Positions 32,234 through 43,678 of a stretch of 64,000 nucleotides of DNA are shown one piece after another. Within the stretch, counting starts at the first letter, position 1, and every line of letters begins with the position of its first letter. Origin of the DNA: Botryosphaeria dothidea (Eukaryota > Ascomycota > Dothideomycetes > Botryosphaeriales > Botryosphaeriaceae); contig WWBZ02000033.1 in assembly GCA_011503125.2 (NCBI GenBank), positions 4,030,001-4,094,000 of the forward strand, read 5' to 3'. Below the pieces are notes generated by a model. It saw only the letters and a program-made list of their open reading frames with translations. It was not told where the DNA came from and searched no databases. Made by a program: the position numbers and the translations under genes.

Positions 32234-35200
32234 CACCCCCTTCATAATAGCTTGTTGAATAGCTATTATAATAAAAAGAAATGCTAGATAGGATAAATAA
32301 CGGTAAATTAAGTGTACTAAGTCCTAGAACGCCGAATAAGGAAGGTTTATTTTGCAATTTAAGGCCTATTCCTAGCCTATAACGGGCTTAATATCCGTTA
32401 GGTTAAGTTGTTTTACGAATTGCCTAAATCGCTGGGGCGGTAGTTGCTTTGTAAGGCCGTCCGTAATCATTTCGGCTAATGGAGACCAGGTAAGGGAAAT
32501 CCGGTTCTTGCGGACCTCCTGGCGTAGCCAATAGTAATAAATATCGACGTGTCGTAGCTTGGTATTAAGCTAAGGTATAGGTTCTTCGAGTAGTCGAATC
32601 GTTTGGCGGTTATCGCACTGAACATTGATGGAATAACCTGGGTTAAAGTCGAGTTCCTGGAAAAGACGTTCCTACTAAATTATTTCTTTAGCCGTGGTTA
32701 ATAGGGCTAGAAGTTTAGCTTTAGTGCTTAACGTAGTAACCGTCCGCTGCTTATTTGCTACCCAGTCGATAGGGCTACCGAATAGTAAAAAGATTAAGCC
32801 TTAGTAGCTTTTCCGGGTCGTAGGGTTATTCCCGAATGAGGCGTCACTGCAGGCAAGGAAAACCTGCTTTAGGGAATTTTCCTAGAGTCCTAAGAAGGAG
32901 ATTGCAAGGGTCTTTGTACCTAAAAGGTACTCGATTACCCTGTTGGCGTAGGCAAGGTGAAGAGGAGAGGGATTTTTAAGAAATTCGGATAGCCTGGATG
33001 AGGCCTAAGCAATATCCGGCCTAGAGGTGACTGCGGCGAAATTGATCGATCCGATACGCTGTTGATAAGCGTATATTTCTTGCTCTATGGCCTGAGTAGT
33101 TGCTGGCAGGAGGTCCTCCTGGGGTAGCGGGGTAGAATAAGACTTCTGTTGTAGGTTGAATTTTACTCTAAGTTTATTAATATAGGAATCTTGGCAGAGA
33201 TAAAGCTCTCGTTTAGCTCTATCTCTCGTAATCCTAATATTTAGGAACCAAGCAAGCTCTCCGAGCATCCGTATTTAATATACGGATACTAGCTTGCTTA
33301 TAAACTAATTAGTAGTTTCCTTATCTTCGTAGCGGTAAAGGAGGTAGATATTATCTACGTAGAAGAATAGGATGAGTCCTTGGCCTTTAAAAAGGTAGTT
33401 TACTCCTGGGATAGCCTGTAGTCTAAGGGACTTAAGCGTAGTTGAGAAGTAGTTGTACTACAGGGCTGGTGACTGGCGGAGTCCGTACAAGGCCCGTAAT
33501 AGTTTAAGAACGTATAGGCTTCTTAGGCCTAGGAATTAAGCTTTAGGTAGGTCGTATCTATCTGGGATTTGGCAGAAAATTTCCTCGTCTATAGGACTGT
33601 TAATAAAGGCATTAACGGTATTAAGTTATAGGGTTTCTAGGTCGAATACTGCCGTAATAGCTATTAGGCTTCTAAAAGACTTGCCGGCTAGGGTAGCCGT
33701 AAAAGTATCCCGTTCTATAAACTAAAGATTACCCCGTACGTAGAGTCTAGCCTTGAATTTAAGTAGGTATCCTTCGGTGTCGAATTTATAGGTAAATACC
33801 TAGATTAAAGGGATAATCTATTTGTTTTAGGCTATAGCTACGCTTCGTGGCTAAATCTCCTAGGTATTCTTGCTCGTTAGAATATTAATCTCTAGGATAA
33901 TAGCCTATAAAAAGGCGTCCTTATACGGATGGTTAAGAAGTTCCCGAAAGTTTTATAGTGGAGGTGGCAATTGATCTCGGTAAATTTTAGCCTCTAATAA
34001 CGGCTGTTTATTAGTTATACTAGCTAAGAATATAGCGTAGTATCCTAAGAGGTCTTAGACTGCCTATATAGCGGCTACATATACCTATTTCCTAGTTAAC
34101 CTTTTTACCCCCTTAGGTAATATAGCATCTAAGCTAATATTGCCTGAAATTTAGTCTCCTTAGGGTGCTCTATTGCTTAGGTTAGCGCCTAGCGGAGAAG
34201 GGACGTCGTATTAAGTAGGTAGGAGTCTATCTAGACGTCTTGGTGGATCTAGGGGATCTAATAGCTTAGGGGAGCCCAGCCGAGTAGCTGGCTCTTATTA
34301 CGGAGCTAGAGTCTCTTCTAGAGTTATTAACGCTAGTAGTAGAGTAGGCCCTATAGCATCCTTCTCTTATAGAGTAATTATAGAGAATTCGAGCTCTAAA
34401 GCTTCTAATTCTAGTAGGTCTTCTAGTTATAGGAGACGTAGTAGAATTAAGGTAGCCAAAAGTTCTTCTTGTTCTTCCCCTAAGATTTATAATAAATCTA
34501 GGTCTTCTAGCGTATAGAACTCGTTCTCGTTAAAGGTGACATCTCTCGTTCTAATAACCTTGCGTAGGCTTAGTATCTAAATGCGGTAGATATTCGTAGA
34601 ATCGTATCTAACGAGATATCTAATATGGGCTCGTTCGGCAAGTTTATGTGTGCGGGGAATTAGATACCGTAGGAGATACGCTTTACAGCCGTATACCCGT
34701 AGGTGAGAAGCCTTAGGCTTGTTACCTGTAATAACTTCAAAAGGAGTTTTCTAGTCTAAACGTTCTTAAGGGGTACGATTAAGGATATAGCCCGCGGCTT
34801 TAATAACTTCTAGCTAGAGAGATTAGGGTAGCTTAGAGCCGATTCTTATTGCTCTAGCCTTAACTTAAAGAATTCCTCCGAATCGTTCTAAATAACCGTT
34901 TTATGCTGGCGTGTACGGGGCTGAAATTTCGAGCGTAATTCCTCTAGATCTTAGCTCTTCCTAAAATTAAGTACTAAGAGTTTTTTCTCCGTTAGTCCTA
35001 AAGAAGACTACGGTACCCTTATATCGCTTAGGTATTAGATTTAGGGTAAATTTAATAATGCTAGGTGCATCTAATTTATTCGGGTGCGTAAAAGTAAACT
35101 AAAAGCTAGTACTATGGCAAGCGAGATGGGTTACCCAGCGATCCTAATTATAGGCCTGCCCAGCTTCTATTAAATTATATATAATTCTCTAGAAAGGTTT

Positions 35201-37035
35201 AGTGTCTAGTTCCTCCTAATTAGAGCTTTTCGAGACTATTCTATAAGCCTTTAATAGGGCATAGGTCTCGTATTCTTAGGTAACCGGAGCTGGGTCCGAT
35301 TAAGGGATAAGTTTAGCTCTATCGAGAGCCTTAGGGATTTAGTTAATTACCTTAGGTCTAGTATAGGTAAGAATCTAGTACTATTAAGCCGGAGAGGCTC
35401 GTTTAATAGCTAGTTGAGATCGAGTGCTAGTATACGCTTAAGGTGTCTCCGTAGTATTATCTTAAAGCAAGAATTAGCCCTTATTCGGCGTAATAAGGCA
35501 AAGGTCTTAGTTATCTCGTACTAGGCGCATTCGCCGAGTATCCTAGTGCACCCCCTTAGCTAATAGTAGCTTAAGGGACACGAGATTAGTAAGAAAGGTC
35601 GGAATATAGGCCGTGTTTAGAAGGGTTATAATACCCGTCCTAGTAGGGGTTTAAACGCGTAATTTGTAGGTACTAAAGAACTCTATCTAAAGAGTCTAGT
35701 TACCTATAAGGAGCTTATCCTAAGAACCTATATTTCGCGTTTTAGTAAAGTAATTAAGGTTGTTGTAAATATAGATATTAGTACTAGAATCGAGTATCTA
35801 GGAGCTTCGTAGGCTATAGTTAATCGCTAGAGTGCCTACTAAATAGGCTTAATAGGTTGCTATAAATACTCCTACGTCTTAATTCTTAGCTAAATTCTTA
35901 GGTTAATTCTCCTCCTTTACTTAGGTTTAAGGTCGTTAACGTTGTTAATAAGCTTCCCATTTAGCAAGCGCCTATTAAACCTATTTCTTATTTTTCGGGG
36001 TTTATAGGAATTTATCCACCCTTTCTTAAGCATCCTTTTTAGGCTTCTAGCCAGAAGGCCTAATCTTTAGGTTGAAATACCTACAGTCTACAAAGTATTC
36101 CTTCCTCCCGCATAGGCATTAAGGTAGTAGTTTTCGCCAGTTTCCTGCCTAATCTTTTCCGCTAAGTGTAGCAGTAAAGGCTACGTAGCTTCCCTTAATT
36201 AGCTGAGAATCAACGAGCTTATTTAGGCGTACGTGTTGCCGAAATTTCTCCGTAATTGTATAGAAATCTAGTTCTATATTGTCGTTAAGCATAGATAGCT
36301 CCTAAAAGTTGGCGAAATGAGAGAAAATAGGCTTAATAGCCAAGAGAAAGTCTCGTACGGGCTTAGATCCTTGAACCTCCGCGAGATTCTGAGCCTTAGC
36401 TCTAGAATAGAGCCGTTCCCATTATTGAATCCAAGACTCGATTTCCTGGGTTTTCGGAGTAACCCGAAGGTTCTAATATTGCTATTTAAGCTCTAGGGTT
36501 CTAGCAGCGTCCGTTGGTGCTAGACGTTGCCTAAGTGCCTAAAGAAGGTCCCACGGGTACGAAGGCTTGTCCGTAATATACGTAAGAAGGTTAACTAAGG
36601 TTGACTCCTGAATGTAGGTAGTCAGGTCTATGATTGCTTTCCGATAGGTATTATAGTTAGAAAGATCGTTACGGTACTTAGCGTTATAGGCGGTAAAGAC
36701 GTCCTTATCCGTAGTAAGGTTGCCGTTATCGTTAACTTAAAAGGTAGGTGCGGTTGGCTTAACCGGTTGTACTAGTTTAGGTTGAGTATCTGGGTTGATG
36801 AGGTCCCAGATCTCTAGGGACTCGGCGCGGGACTTGACTAGGTATAGCCAATTATCCCAGTCTAAAGGCTTGGCCAAAATAGCCCTGGTTGTTGAGGAAC
36901 TTATCGTAGAAGGTCGAGATGATGTTATTGTTGAGGCTAGGAATAAGGTTCTAGCCGTACTAAGAGGGTCTAATAGATAAAGGTAAAAGAGGCTACACTA
37001 GGTGTAGAATAAGTGCACGCAAAAGAGTGCGTGAT

Positions 37036-37048
37036 CCGGGCTCATAAC
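37036..37048 (-). other. Copia primer-binding site (half-tRNA iMet type)
   Basis: Minus strand GTTATGAGCCCGG directly follows the LTR end. Its complement contains GGGCUCAUAAC, the anticodon arm of initiator tRNA-Met. Copia and Ty5-like elements are known to prime from such tRNA halves. Confidence 0.7.
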
Positions 37049-37185
37049 TGTTGCAGTTCCCTCGGGAACTTGCTGAATGCGCAGCATATCCTTGCGTGCC
37101 TAGGGAGAGAAAACGAAGATGTAGAAGACTCTAGGCACGCAAGGATATGCTGCGCATTCAGCAAGTTCCCGAGGGAACTGCAACA
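37049..37185 (-). repeat. Aberrant 5' LTR: R-U5 plus inverted U5 foldback (137 bp)
   Basis: Positions 37049-37132 are identical to 31972-32055 (84 of 84). The U3 part is absent. In its place 37133-37185 is a perfect inverted copy of 37049-37101, giving a hairpin with 53-bp arms and a 31-base loop and TG...CA termini at both sides. The duplication begins exactly where R should begin. Confidence 0.9.
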
Positions 37186-37190
37186 AGTTG

Positions 37191-37745
37191 TCTCAAAAGC
37201 TCGCCACGTCTCTGCTCTACCTTCATGCAGGCAGCTGGCTGCACAAAGAGCTATTCAGCGGCAATATTCTTTTCTTTCCCTCCACGGACGGGTTTGGCGT
37301 TTCGAGGCCTGATGAGAGTGATATCACAGTTGGGCCTTCGAACAATCCACAATGGGAGCTATATTGTCATCCTGATTATTTGACTGAGCCGAAGCCACAG
37401 TACCGGAAAAGCTACGATATCTATAGTCTCGGCATCATTCTTTTGGAGATCGCCCACTGGAAGCCAGCTAGCCGGATATTCGATATACCCGACCCAGCCA
37501 ACGCCCCGTTACCCGAACTCAGCTCTATTCGAGGGAACCTCTTGGATGGTTCAGACTGCAATCTCGGGGCCTTAAAGCAAGAGATGGGTGGGCGGTTTTA
37601 TGAGGCAACGAGGACATGCATCGAAGGTCTTTCAGCATTCAAATTGGACTCGGACATTGACCAGGCAAAGCCGATATACGGCGTGCTGATCCAGAAGGCA
37701 TTTTCAAAGTTGGTCGTTGATGTGTTGAATGAGATCGCGGTTTGA
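37191..37745 (+). pseudogene. HeLo-domain pseudokinase gene, 3' part
   Basis: Continues the frame left at 31971. SQKLATSLLYLHAGSWLHKE(450)LFSGN(455)ILFF is the catalytic-loop region with HRD replaced by HKE. GFGVSRPDESD stands where DFG is expected. YCHPDYLTEPKPQYRKSYDIYSLGIILLEIAHW is the APE-to-helix-F region. Loss of the catalytic Asp and of DFG indicates a pseudokinase. Without the 5' part this fragment lacks a start codon and HeLo domain. Confidence 0.82.
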
Positions 37746-38477
37746 GATGGTGTCTGGGGCGACTGTATTGCCTTTTCAGCTGCATCATTATTGTTCATTA
37801 GTCCGTCAATCTATGGAGTTTCAGTCACAATCTCGTTCTCCACTGTCGAATAGAGGCTGGAATGGTATCATCTTTTACAGCAGCATCACTTCATACATCA
37901 ACGTCTCTACTTATGATCGTTTCAAGGCGCGGTCTGCAACTGCGACCCGTGTATGGGGGTAATCAATTAGCCGAAATGTGAAAATCTTGCCATTCAAGCG
38001 TGAGAGTTCCGTAAAAACGGCTCGCAGTTGACCAATTATATCGCAAATTTAAGCGCGCGCTTCTGGCCATACCTGCTGAAAGATCTCTGAGCACGGGGAC
38101 GGTCCGTAAAGCATTTGAGTTGCTGCCTGAACAGTGTTATCACAGCTACCCGGAAAGGCGAGCCCATAACACGAGCAAGGGTGTCTGTCATTCTGGCGTA
38201 TCGAATCGTGGGAAAGCTGTCAATCATGATGCTGTGCCGCGTCGCCGGACACATCAGTGAGGCGTATGTTTGGGGGCTGATTGACATCTTATAGGCTGCA
38301 CACCCGTTCCGTGAATCACAACAGCAGCGAACCTGCGTTACTTGAACCCTTTTGTCAGCGTCCGAGCCGAGGAACAACCAGTGATGCAACACTGCAATGA
38401 TGCGTTTATGGGGAAGATATCCGGATACAACGCGGTGAATTCTGTCCTACGTCTGACCATACCACCTTTGACTTACA
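37746..38477. other. Intergenic, no gene seen
   Basis: Region between the HeLo gene end and the HET gene start. Nothing recognised. Confidence 0.4.
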
Positions 38478-40554
38478 ATGTCAACAGCAGCGGCGCCGCC
38501 CGCCATACAAGCACGCCCCCCTGTCATCCCCCACCTCCATCCGCCTCCTCACCCTCCACCCCGCCACCCCAACCGCCCCCGGCATCCACTGCACCCTCCA
38601 CGAAGCCGACCTCGCCTCCCCGCCCGCCTTCGAAGCGCTCTCGTACACGTGGGCGCTCGACCGCGCCCCCCGCACCGGCCGCGCCCGCACCATCGTCTGC
38701 AACGGGCGCGCCCTCGCCGCGCAGCGCAACCTGTGCGCCGCGCTGCGCCAGCTACGCCGGCGCGGCCGCGGCCTGCCGCTGTGGGTCGACGCGGTGTGTA
38801 TCGACCAGGGCAGCGCCGACGAAAAGAGCGTGCAGGTCAACCTGATGGGCGCGATCTACCGGGCCACGCGGACCGTCGTGGTGTGGCTGGGGAGCGCAAC
38901 GCGGCCGATGCGGGCCGCGCTGAGGGACGCGGACGGGATTTTCGCCGGGGAGTGGTTCGCGGCGCAGGCGGCGGTCGCGCGGAGGGTCGGCGAGCGGACG
39001 GACGATTTGAGCTTGTGGCGGATTGCGCTGATTGACAAGTTTGCGGTGGGGCCGCTGCTGGCGCTGGCGTGGTTTTTGGACCGGGGGTGGTTTGGGAGGG
39101 TGTGGACGGTGCAGGAGTGCGTGCTCGCGAGGAGGATTGTGTATTTTGTGGGGGATAGGAGGGTTCCGTTGGAGGATCTGGTGAGGTCGTCGGAGAAGAT
39201 TGAGCTGAGGTCAACGAGCTTGGAGGATATGTTTGCGTACTCTGTGAAGCAGATGCTCAGGGGGCCGAGGTTTTTGCTAAATGCGCGGGAAGAGGTGAGA
39301 AGCGCGGGTAAGTGCACGTTTGAAGCAGCGATTACGGAGAATCGGGGCCGGAAGGCGACGGACCCAAGGGACAAGGTCTTTGCGTGTCTGGCGTATAGCA
39401 GCAACCGGCTTTCCGCGAACTACAAGAAGACCGTTCAGCAGGTGTACGCCGAATGCGCCGCGGAGCTACTCCGCAGCGAGACTGGGCTCTTTGTTCTGTC
39501 TCCCGTTGGCCAGGTTAGACATGAGAGACTGCTGCAAGGCTACTTCGTGAGAAAGGAATGGGAGGACATCGTCCCGAACGCCGGTCTCGTCGCCGGACTG
39601 CCCAGTTGGGTTCCGGACCTCAGCGCCAGGACAGTACCCGCTACACTCCGGAGTCTGATCGAAAGACCGTTCACTGCATGCTTAGACCAGGATCCCAGCT
39701 TCACTATCGACACAAGTCTCTCAGTGCTCACCTTGAAGGCCGCTTTTCTTCGGACCATCACGAACGTAGGGGAGAGCTTCAACTTCGGCCCTTTCCCGCC
39801 CGGCGGTATCTACAACTTCCAACCAATTTGGGAGTACCTCCGTCTCCCCATAAAGCTGGGGCCTGTGTACGGGCCGACGGAAGAATCAACTCTATCTGCT
39901 TTCTGGAAGACGCTGATTGCAGGAGACACCGCCATCCGCACTGGAGACGGGAAGGTTGTCGAAGTGAACGAGCAGCGCTTTATCGAATGGTTCGTCCGCA
40001 TGGCTGAGGATGGGGGAGACCTGAGCCCGGCGGATATGTGCCGCCATATCCTGAGACTTGACGAAAGGCACATGTGGATGCGAACTTCGCCCCGCAAGGT
40101 GTGGGATGAGAGCAAAGTCCCGAGAACTGGTTTGGCAAAAGACTTGAGGCGAAACGACGTACACAAATTCGATGCGGTGAGAGACTTCCTCGAAGCGCTG
40201 GACGTGCCAACCTATGGGTTGCAGAGAGCCATCAGAGAGCGCCATGAAACACTCGCGCAAGAGAAGCGGCAGACGGATGAGGCTGATCCGCTGTTTCGGA
40301 ATCTATTCGAAGGGTACCACGTCGACCGCAGACTGTTCGTGGCGGACGAAACGTATCTTGGGCTTGCTCCTTGGACGGCTCAAAAGGGAGATATCGTTAT
40401 GGTCGGAGCGGGAGTGTATGTACCATATGTATTTCGGCCGTCTGAGAGGGCTGCAGGCGGCTGGGAGCTCATCGGTGAGGCGTACTGTCATGGTGCCATG
40501 CTCGGTGAGGTTTCAGAGGGGAACCTTGAGTTCAAGATGATCGATGTGGTGTAG
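38478..40554 (+). CDS. HET-domain heterokaryon-incompatibility protein (start region frame-shifted)
   Basis: HET signature blocks in order: AFEALSYTWA, the IVCNG...AAQRNLCAALRQL helix, LPLWVDAVCIDQ, then LMGAIYRATRTVVVWLG; the C-terminal half (LASTHSCTV shadow excluded) has DRGWFGRVWTVQECVLA, RKATDPRDKVFACLAYSS and LPSWVPDLSA. HET proteins trigger cell death on meeting genetically different mycelium. The only well-placed ATG (38478, ACAATGT) is one base out of frame with the HET domain. The decayed paralogue at 25071 has the same leader one base shorter and in frame. The offset falls in C-runs at 38516-38521 or 38528-38532. Either a one-base insertion inactivates the gene or the base count in the run is wrong. 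Frame from 38539 to 40554 is fully open. Confidence 0.85.
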
Positions 40555-41803
40555 GCTTCTTACATATTGCTTGAGAATTTTCCAGGCCGCTATTTCCACG
40601 TGAAGTTGTAAAATACGTAGCGCTGTGGGGAAGAGTAGGCATCCAGCACAGTTTTATTATGTTGTTGTGACCGCTGTGCGGCAGCGGCACTCAAAGATTT
40701 GCCACGAAGGTTTACCCACTATTGCCGGAAATACCTCCCCTGACTCTTGCTTGCGTGCTCAACAAGATTTTCGGGTCACACATCTTCTCTCTTCGGACCA
40801 TATCTCTGTCAGCAGCTTGGAGGCTACTAAACTGCTCCAGGAGGCCGGAGAGCGCCGATAGTTTTCGCTTGCGGCAAAGTAGTGTGCATACATGACAAGT
40901 TGGTGTGTGACAGCTGCTGTAACACCAGCCATCATCACCGTGAGTAACCTCGAAATTGTGCCACACTCCATTCAGACTCCCTGGATAGATACTGTGTCCC
41001 ATCCTCCAGATGCTACGTATTTGAGGCTCTGGAAAGAGCTATCCGGGTCAGTGGTGCTCCATCTCTAGATCGTCAGCAGAGTTGGAACCTTGATCCGGAT
41101 TATTGGGAGCTCTAAAACCTTCCATTGATTGCGGAGGCAAAAGCTCAGTGGCCTTCTAAAGGATAACGAGGCTGAGTATCGAAAGATACGTGGAGGATAG
41201 CTCATTCCAGAGTAAGGCTGAATTTACGCCACCTTCCAAGCCGGTGCTGAACTTTCCGAATCAATCATTCTCCGCAGTTTTCCCATAGCACTTGGCTTAT
41301 CCTTAGACTTTGGCAAATTGATTGTGGCTTATGAGAGTCCTGCCAGTGCACCTCAACCTGAGATCATTTCTCCTTGTGTGTTCCCGTAGACGTTGACCAT
41401 GTCTTACAGCAGAGGGGTTTGAGTCAGACTTTTACAACCCACTCAGATGAAACCAACCAATAGAGTTCTCCATGTGAATCGAAGCTTGAACAGTGTTTCC
41501 AAAAAAAAAAAAAAAAAACAGCCATGCTCCCCTACCCCTTTCTTCTCAGCTTATCCAAGCGCTGAGCAATGGCACAGTGGCTTTTGGCTTTTCACAGACC
41601 CCCAATAGCTTAAGGCACTACTAGACTCGTGCAAGCTGGGAAAATTGCTCCGAAATAAGTTTATATTGTCTCTATATCGTCCTCTACAAGGTAGAATTGC
41701 AAATGTTGCATGTATTGCGTCGATAACTCTCGTTACCTCCCGCAAACTCTGAAGCGTTTCGAAAATGTGTTCAACTCTCCTTTTCTGAGTTTCAATAACC
41801 CTC
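40555..41803. other. Intergenic, no gene seen; A18 tract
   Basis: Holds an A run at about 41501-41518 and small unsupported ORFs. The missing 5' exon of the next gene may lie at its right end, but I find no signal peptide there. Confidence 0.4.
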
Positions 41804-43678
41804 TTGACTGTTGAAGTCAAGTCAGATTGCTCTGCCAGATCTGGCTCGTCCGAAGACCTTTTCCACGGTGGATATGACTCTGAATATCCGATGGTAACTA
41901 GTATACACTGGGAACCGGTTTCTTTGGAAGCTGTGTACACAGCTACTGTTGTTGTAGAATTGTTTGCAGACAACGCTACGAAAATTCGACCCATTACGCA
42001 TGAGATTCCCGAAAACACCAGCATTGATTCGATCATCACATTAAACGAATATACATTCTCAAACGGCGGACTCACGACTGTCATTGCGTATCCAACAGGT
42101 GAGCACTCTGGGATGTCTGAAAAGAGTTTCATCTGACACAGAGCCTAGATTTCGTGTACTGGCCGAGCGAGAAGCCCACTGGTGGATTCCCTGCAAGTAT
42201 TCAGCCAGAGGTGGGGTCAATTCCAGTAATGTTGCAACGACAAAAGAGGGGACGTGGCAACTTGAAATTTTCATTCACATGCATGCGTCTAAGAGGACGG
42301 ATTACACTCACATCCTGACGAATGCTTCAAGTCCCCATGGTAGCCTAGTGGCGTGTCATCATCCTTAAACTTGGCCCAATGGATTTTGGTCATTCAGGAT
42401 GGATATGATAAGCCTGAACCTTGACGGAGAAGCAGCTTCTCAGAAAGTTCACTCATTCGGACAAGGAGATTGAAGAGGATTAGTATGATTGCTCCGATAC
42501 CAGCGCTGATGCAATAAGTAATGCAGGCCCCGTCATCCGGTACTCAACACACTCCCGGAACATCCGCTGGAAGGGGTCATGAGCCTGAAACGACTAAGGG
42601 AGGGTCTTCAAGCGTGCAGAGAGTTGACGATACCTCTCATCCATCTCAAACAGGTTCTCCAGCCGGTGACTTGTCCAAATCAGTTCCCTCCTCTAACGAA
42701 AAGGTAAATTCCGACCAGACCGAAGGGCATACTATGACGAAAGAGGCGCCAGCGGCTGGTGAGTTGATTCAACCAGGCTTGAACCACCATGAGCCTGAAC
42801 CAGAATCTCCAGACATGGCTCCGGGTCCAGCGAAGACGGTTATTGTGGTCGAAGGTCCGCATTCCAGTAGAGAGAGACATGGAACCATGCTGAGCCCCGA
42901 AGAAAGCGTACCGAACGAAATGAGCACGGTTCAGGAAGACAGAATGTCAATGTCAGCAACAGGAAACTCCACCGCTCCGCAATCCGGAAGGTGGCGAAAT
43001 GGCTCGCCAGACAGCGGCATCACCGCTGATACCCCTCAGACAGCCTACACTGGAACCGACCTTAACGAAGGACAGCTATTGAAATCGGAGATAGCTTCAG
43101 ACGGACCAGTCGGAATGGCTAGGACATCGCAATCTGTAACTCTTCAAACCATCCCTTCAAGCGCTATACAGCATTCTCACGCGGTGCAGCAGCCAACCTT
43201 GAATTCAAATACCCTCGATGCCACTTCCGACCCCACCGTTCATGCGTCCAGCCATCCCTTCGGGAAGACGGACTCCGCACTTCCTTCCAGGGACAACTCA
43301 GGCGCAACATTGCACAGAACGCGGCTCGTGGGAACCGGGCCCCTCCCGACGGCGGTGACAACGTACGATAATCAGGCCACATCTGCGAACACGAATGCAG
43401 AAAGGTCGAGTCCGACAGGGAATAGTGGCCAATCTACCAGACCGGTTGATTCTTTCTTGTCATGGACGACTCTGGATGAGACTTTGGGCAAGGACTCGAG
43501 TGTTTCAAGAACGACAGAGGACACAGGGAAGACTGCAATGATGAGCATAACGTTGAAAGGTAGCACAGACGGGACAGCAAAGCCATCGAATGCGAGGGCT
43601 AGCTGTGTGTATCAATGGAAGACGGGCTGGGCGGCATTGTTCACTGGAGCCATTGTCACATTGTTGGTTTATATTTGA
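41804..43678 (+). CDS. Mucin-like surface protein, paralogue 1 (5' end unresolved)
   Basis: The conserved N-terminal part (TSIHWEPVSLEAVYTATVVVE, SIDSIITLNEYTFSNGGLTTVIAYPT) is followed by an intron at 42099-42148 into DFVYWPSEKPTGG. It aligns with the gene at 44811. A further intron or lesion separates this from a long Ser/Thr/Pro-rich frame at 42527-43678 ending in a hydrophobic C-terminus (WKTGWAALFTGAIVTLLVYI) that looks like a GPI-attachment or TM signal. No signal peptide is visible upstream, so either a 5' exon is missed or the gene has lost it. Probably cell-surface; function unknown. Confidence 0.5.

Larger units (their letters stand above)
31972..37185 (-). mobile_element. Ty1/copia LTR retrotransposon, RIP-mutated, aberrant 5' end
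   Basis: About 5.2 kb, inserted in the HeLo gene in the opposite orientation, flanked by the 5-bp duplication AGTTG (31967-31971 and 37186-37190). The minus strand encodes decayed reverse transcriptase/RNase H: AWFLNIRITRDRAKRELYL and YQQRIGSINFAAV near 33005-33268, then SDASFGNN, QCDNRQTIRLLEE, LNTKLRHVDIYY and DGLTKQLPP toward 32400. Stops replace Gln codons (CAG/CAA to TAG/TAA). CpA and TpG are scarce and TpA abundant across about 32300-36700, a RIP signature. A purine tract (GAAGGGGG on the minus strand) abuts the left LTR. A primer-binding site matching the initiator tRNA-Met anticodon arm abuts the right end. No intact ORF; non-autonomous. Confidence 0.9.

Noticed and set aside
37049..37185. 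Hairpin read as a separate MITE with terminal inverted repeats
   Set aside because: The left half is shared with the intact LTR, a primer-binding site abuts it, and the 5-bp duplication flanks the whole 5.2-kb element, so it is part of the copia end.
38342..38845. Plus-strand ORF overlapping the HET domain start
   Set aside because: Pro/Ser/Thr-rich shadow in a different frame from the HET signature blocks.
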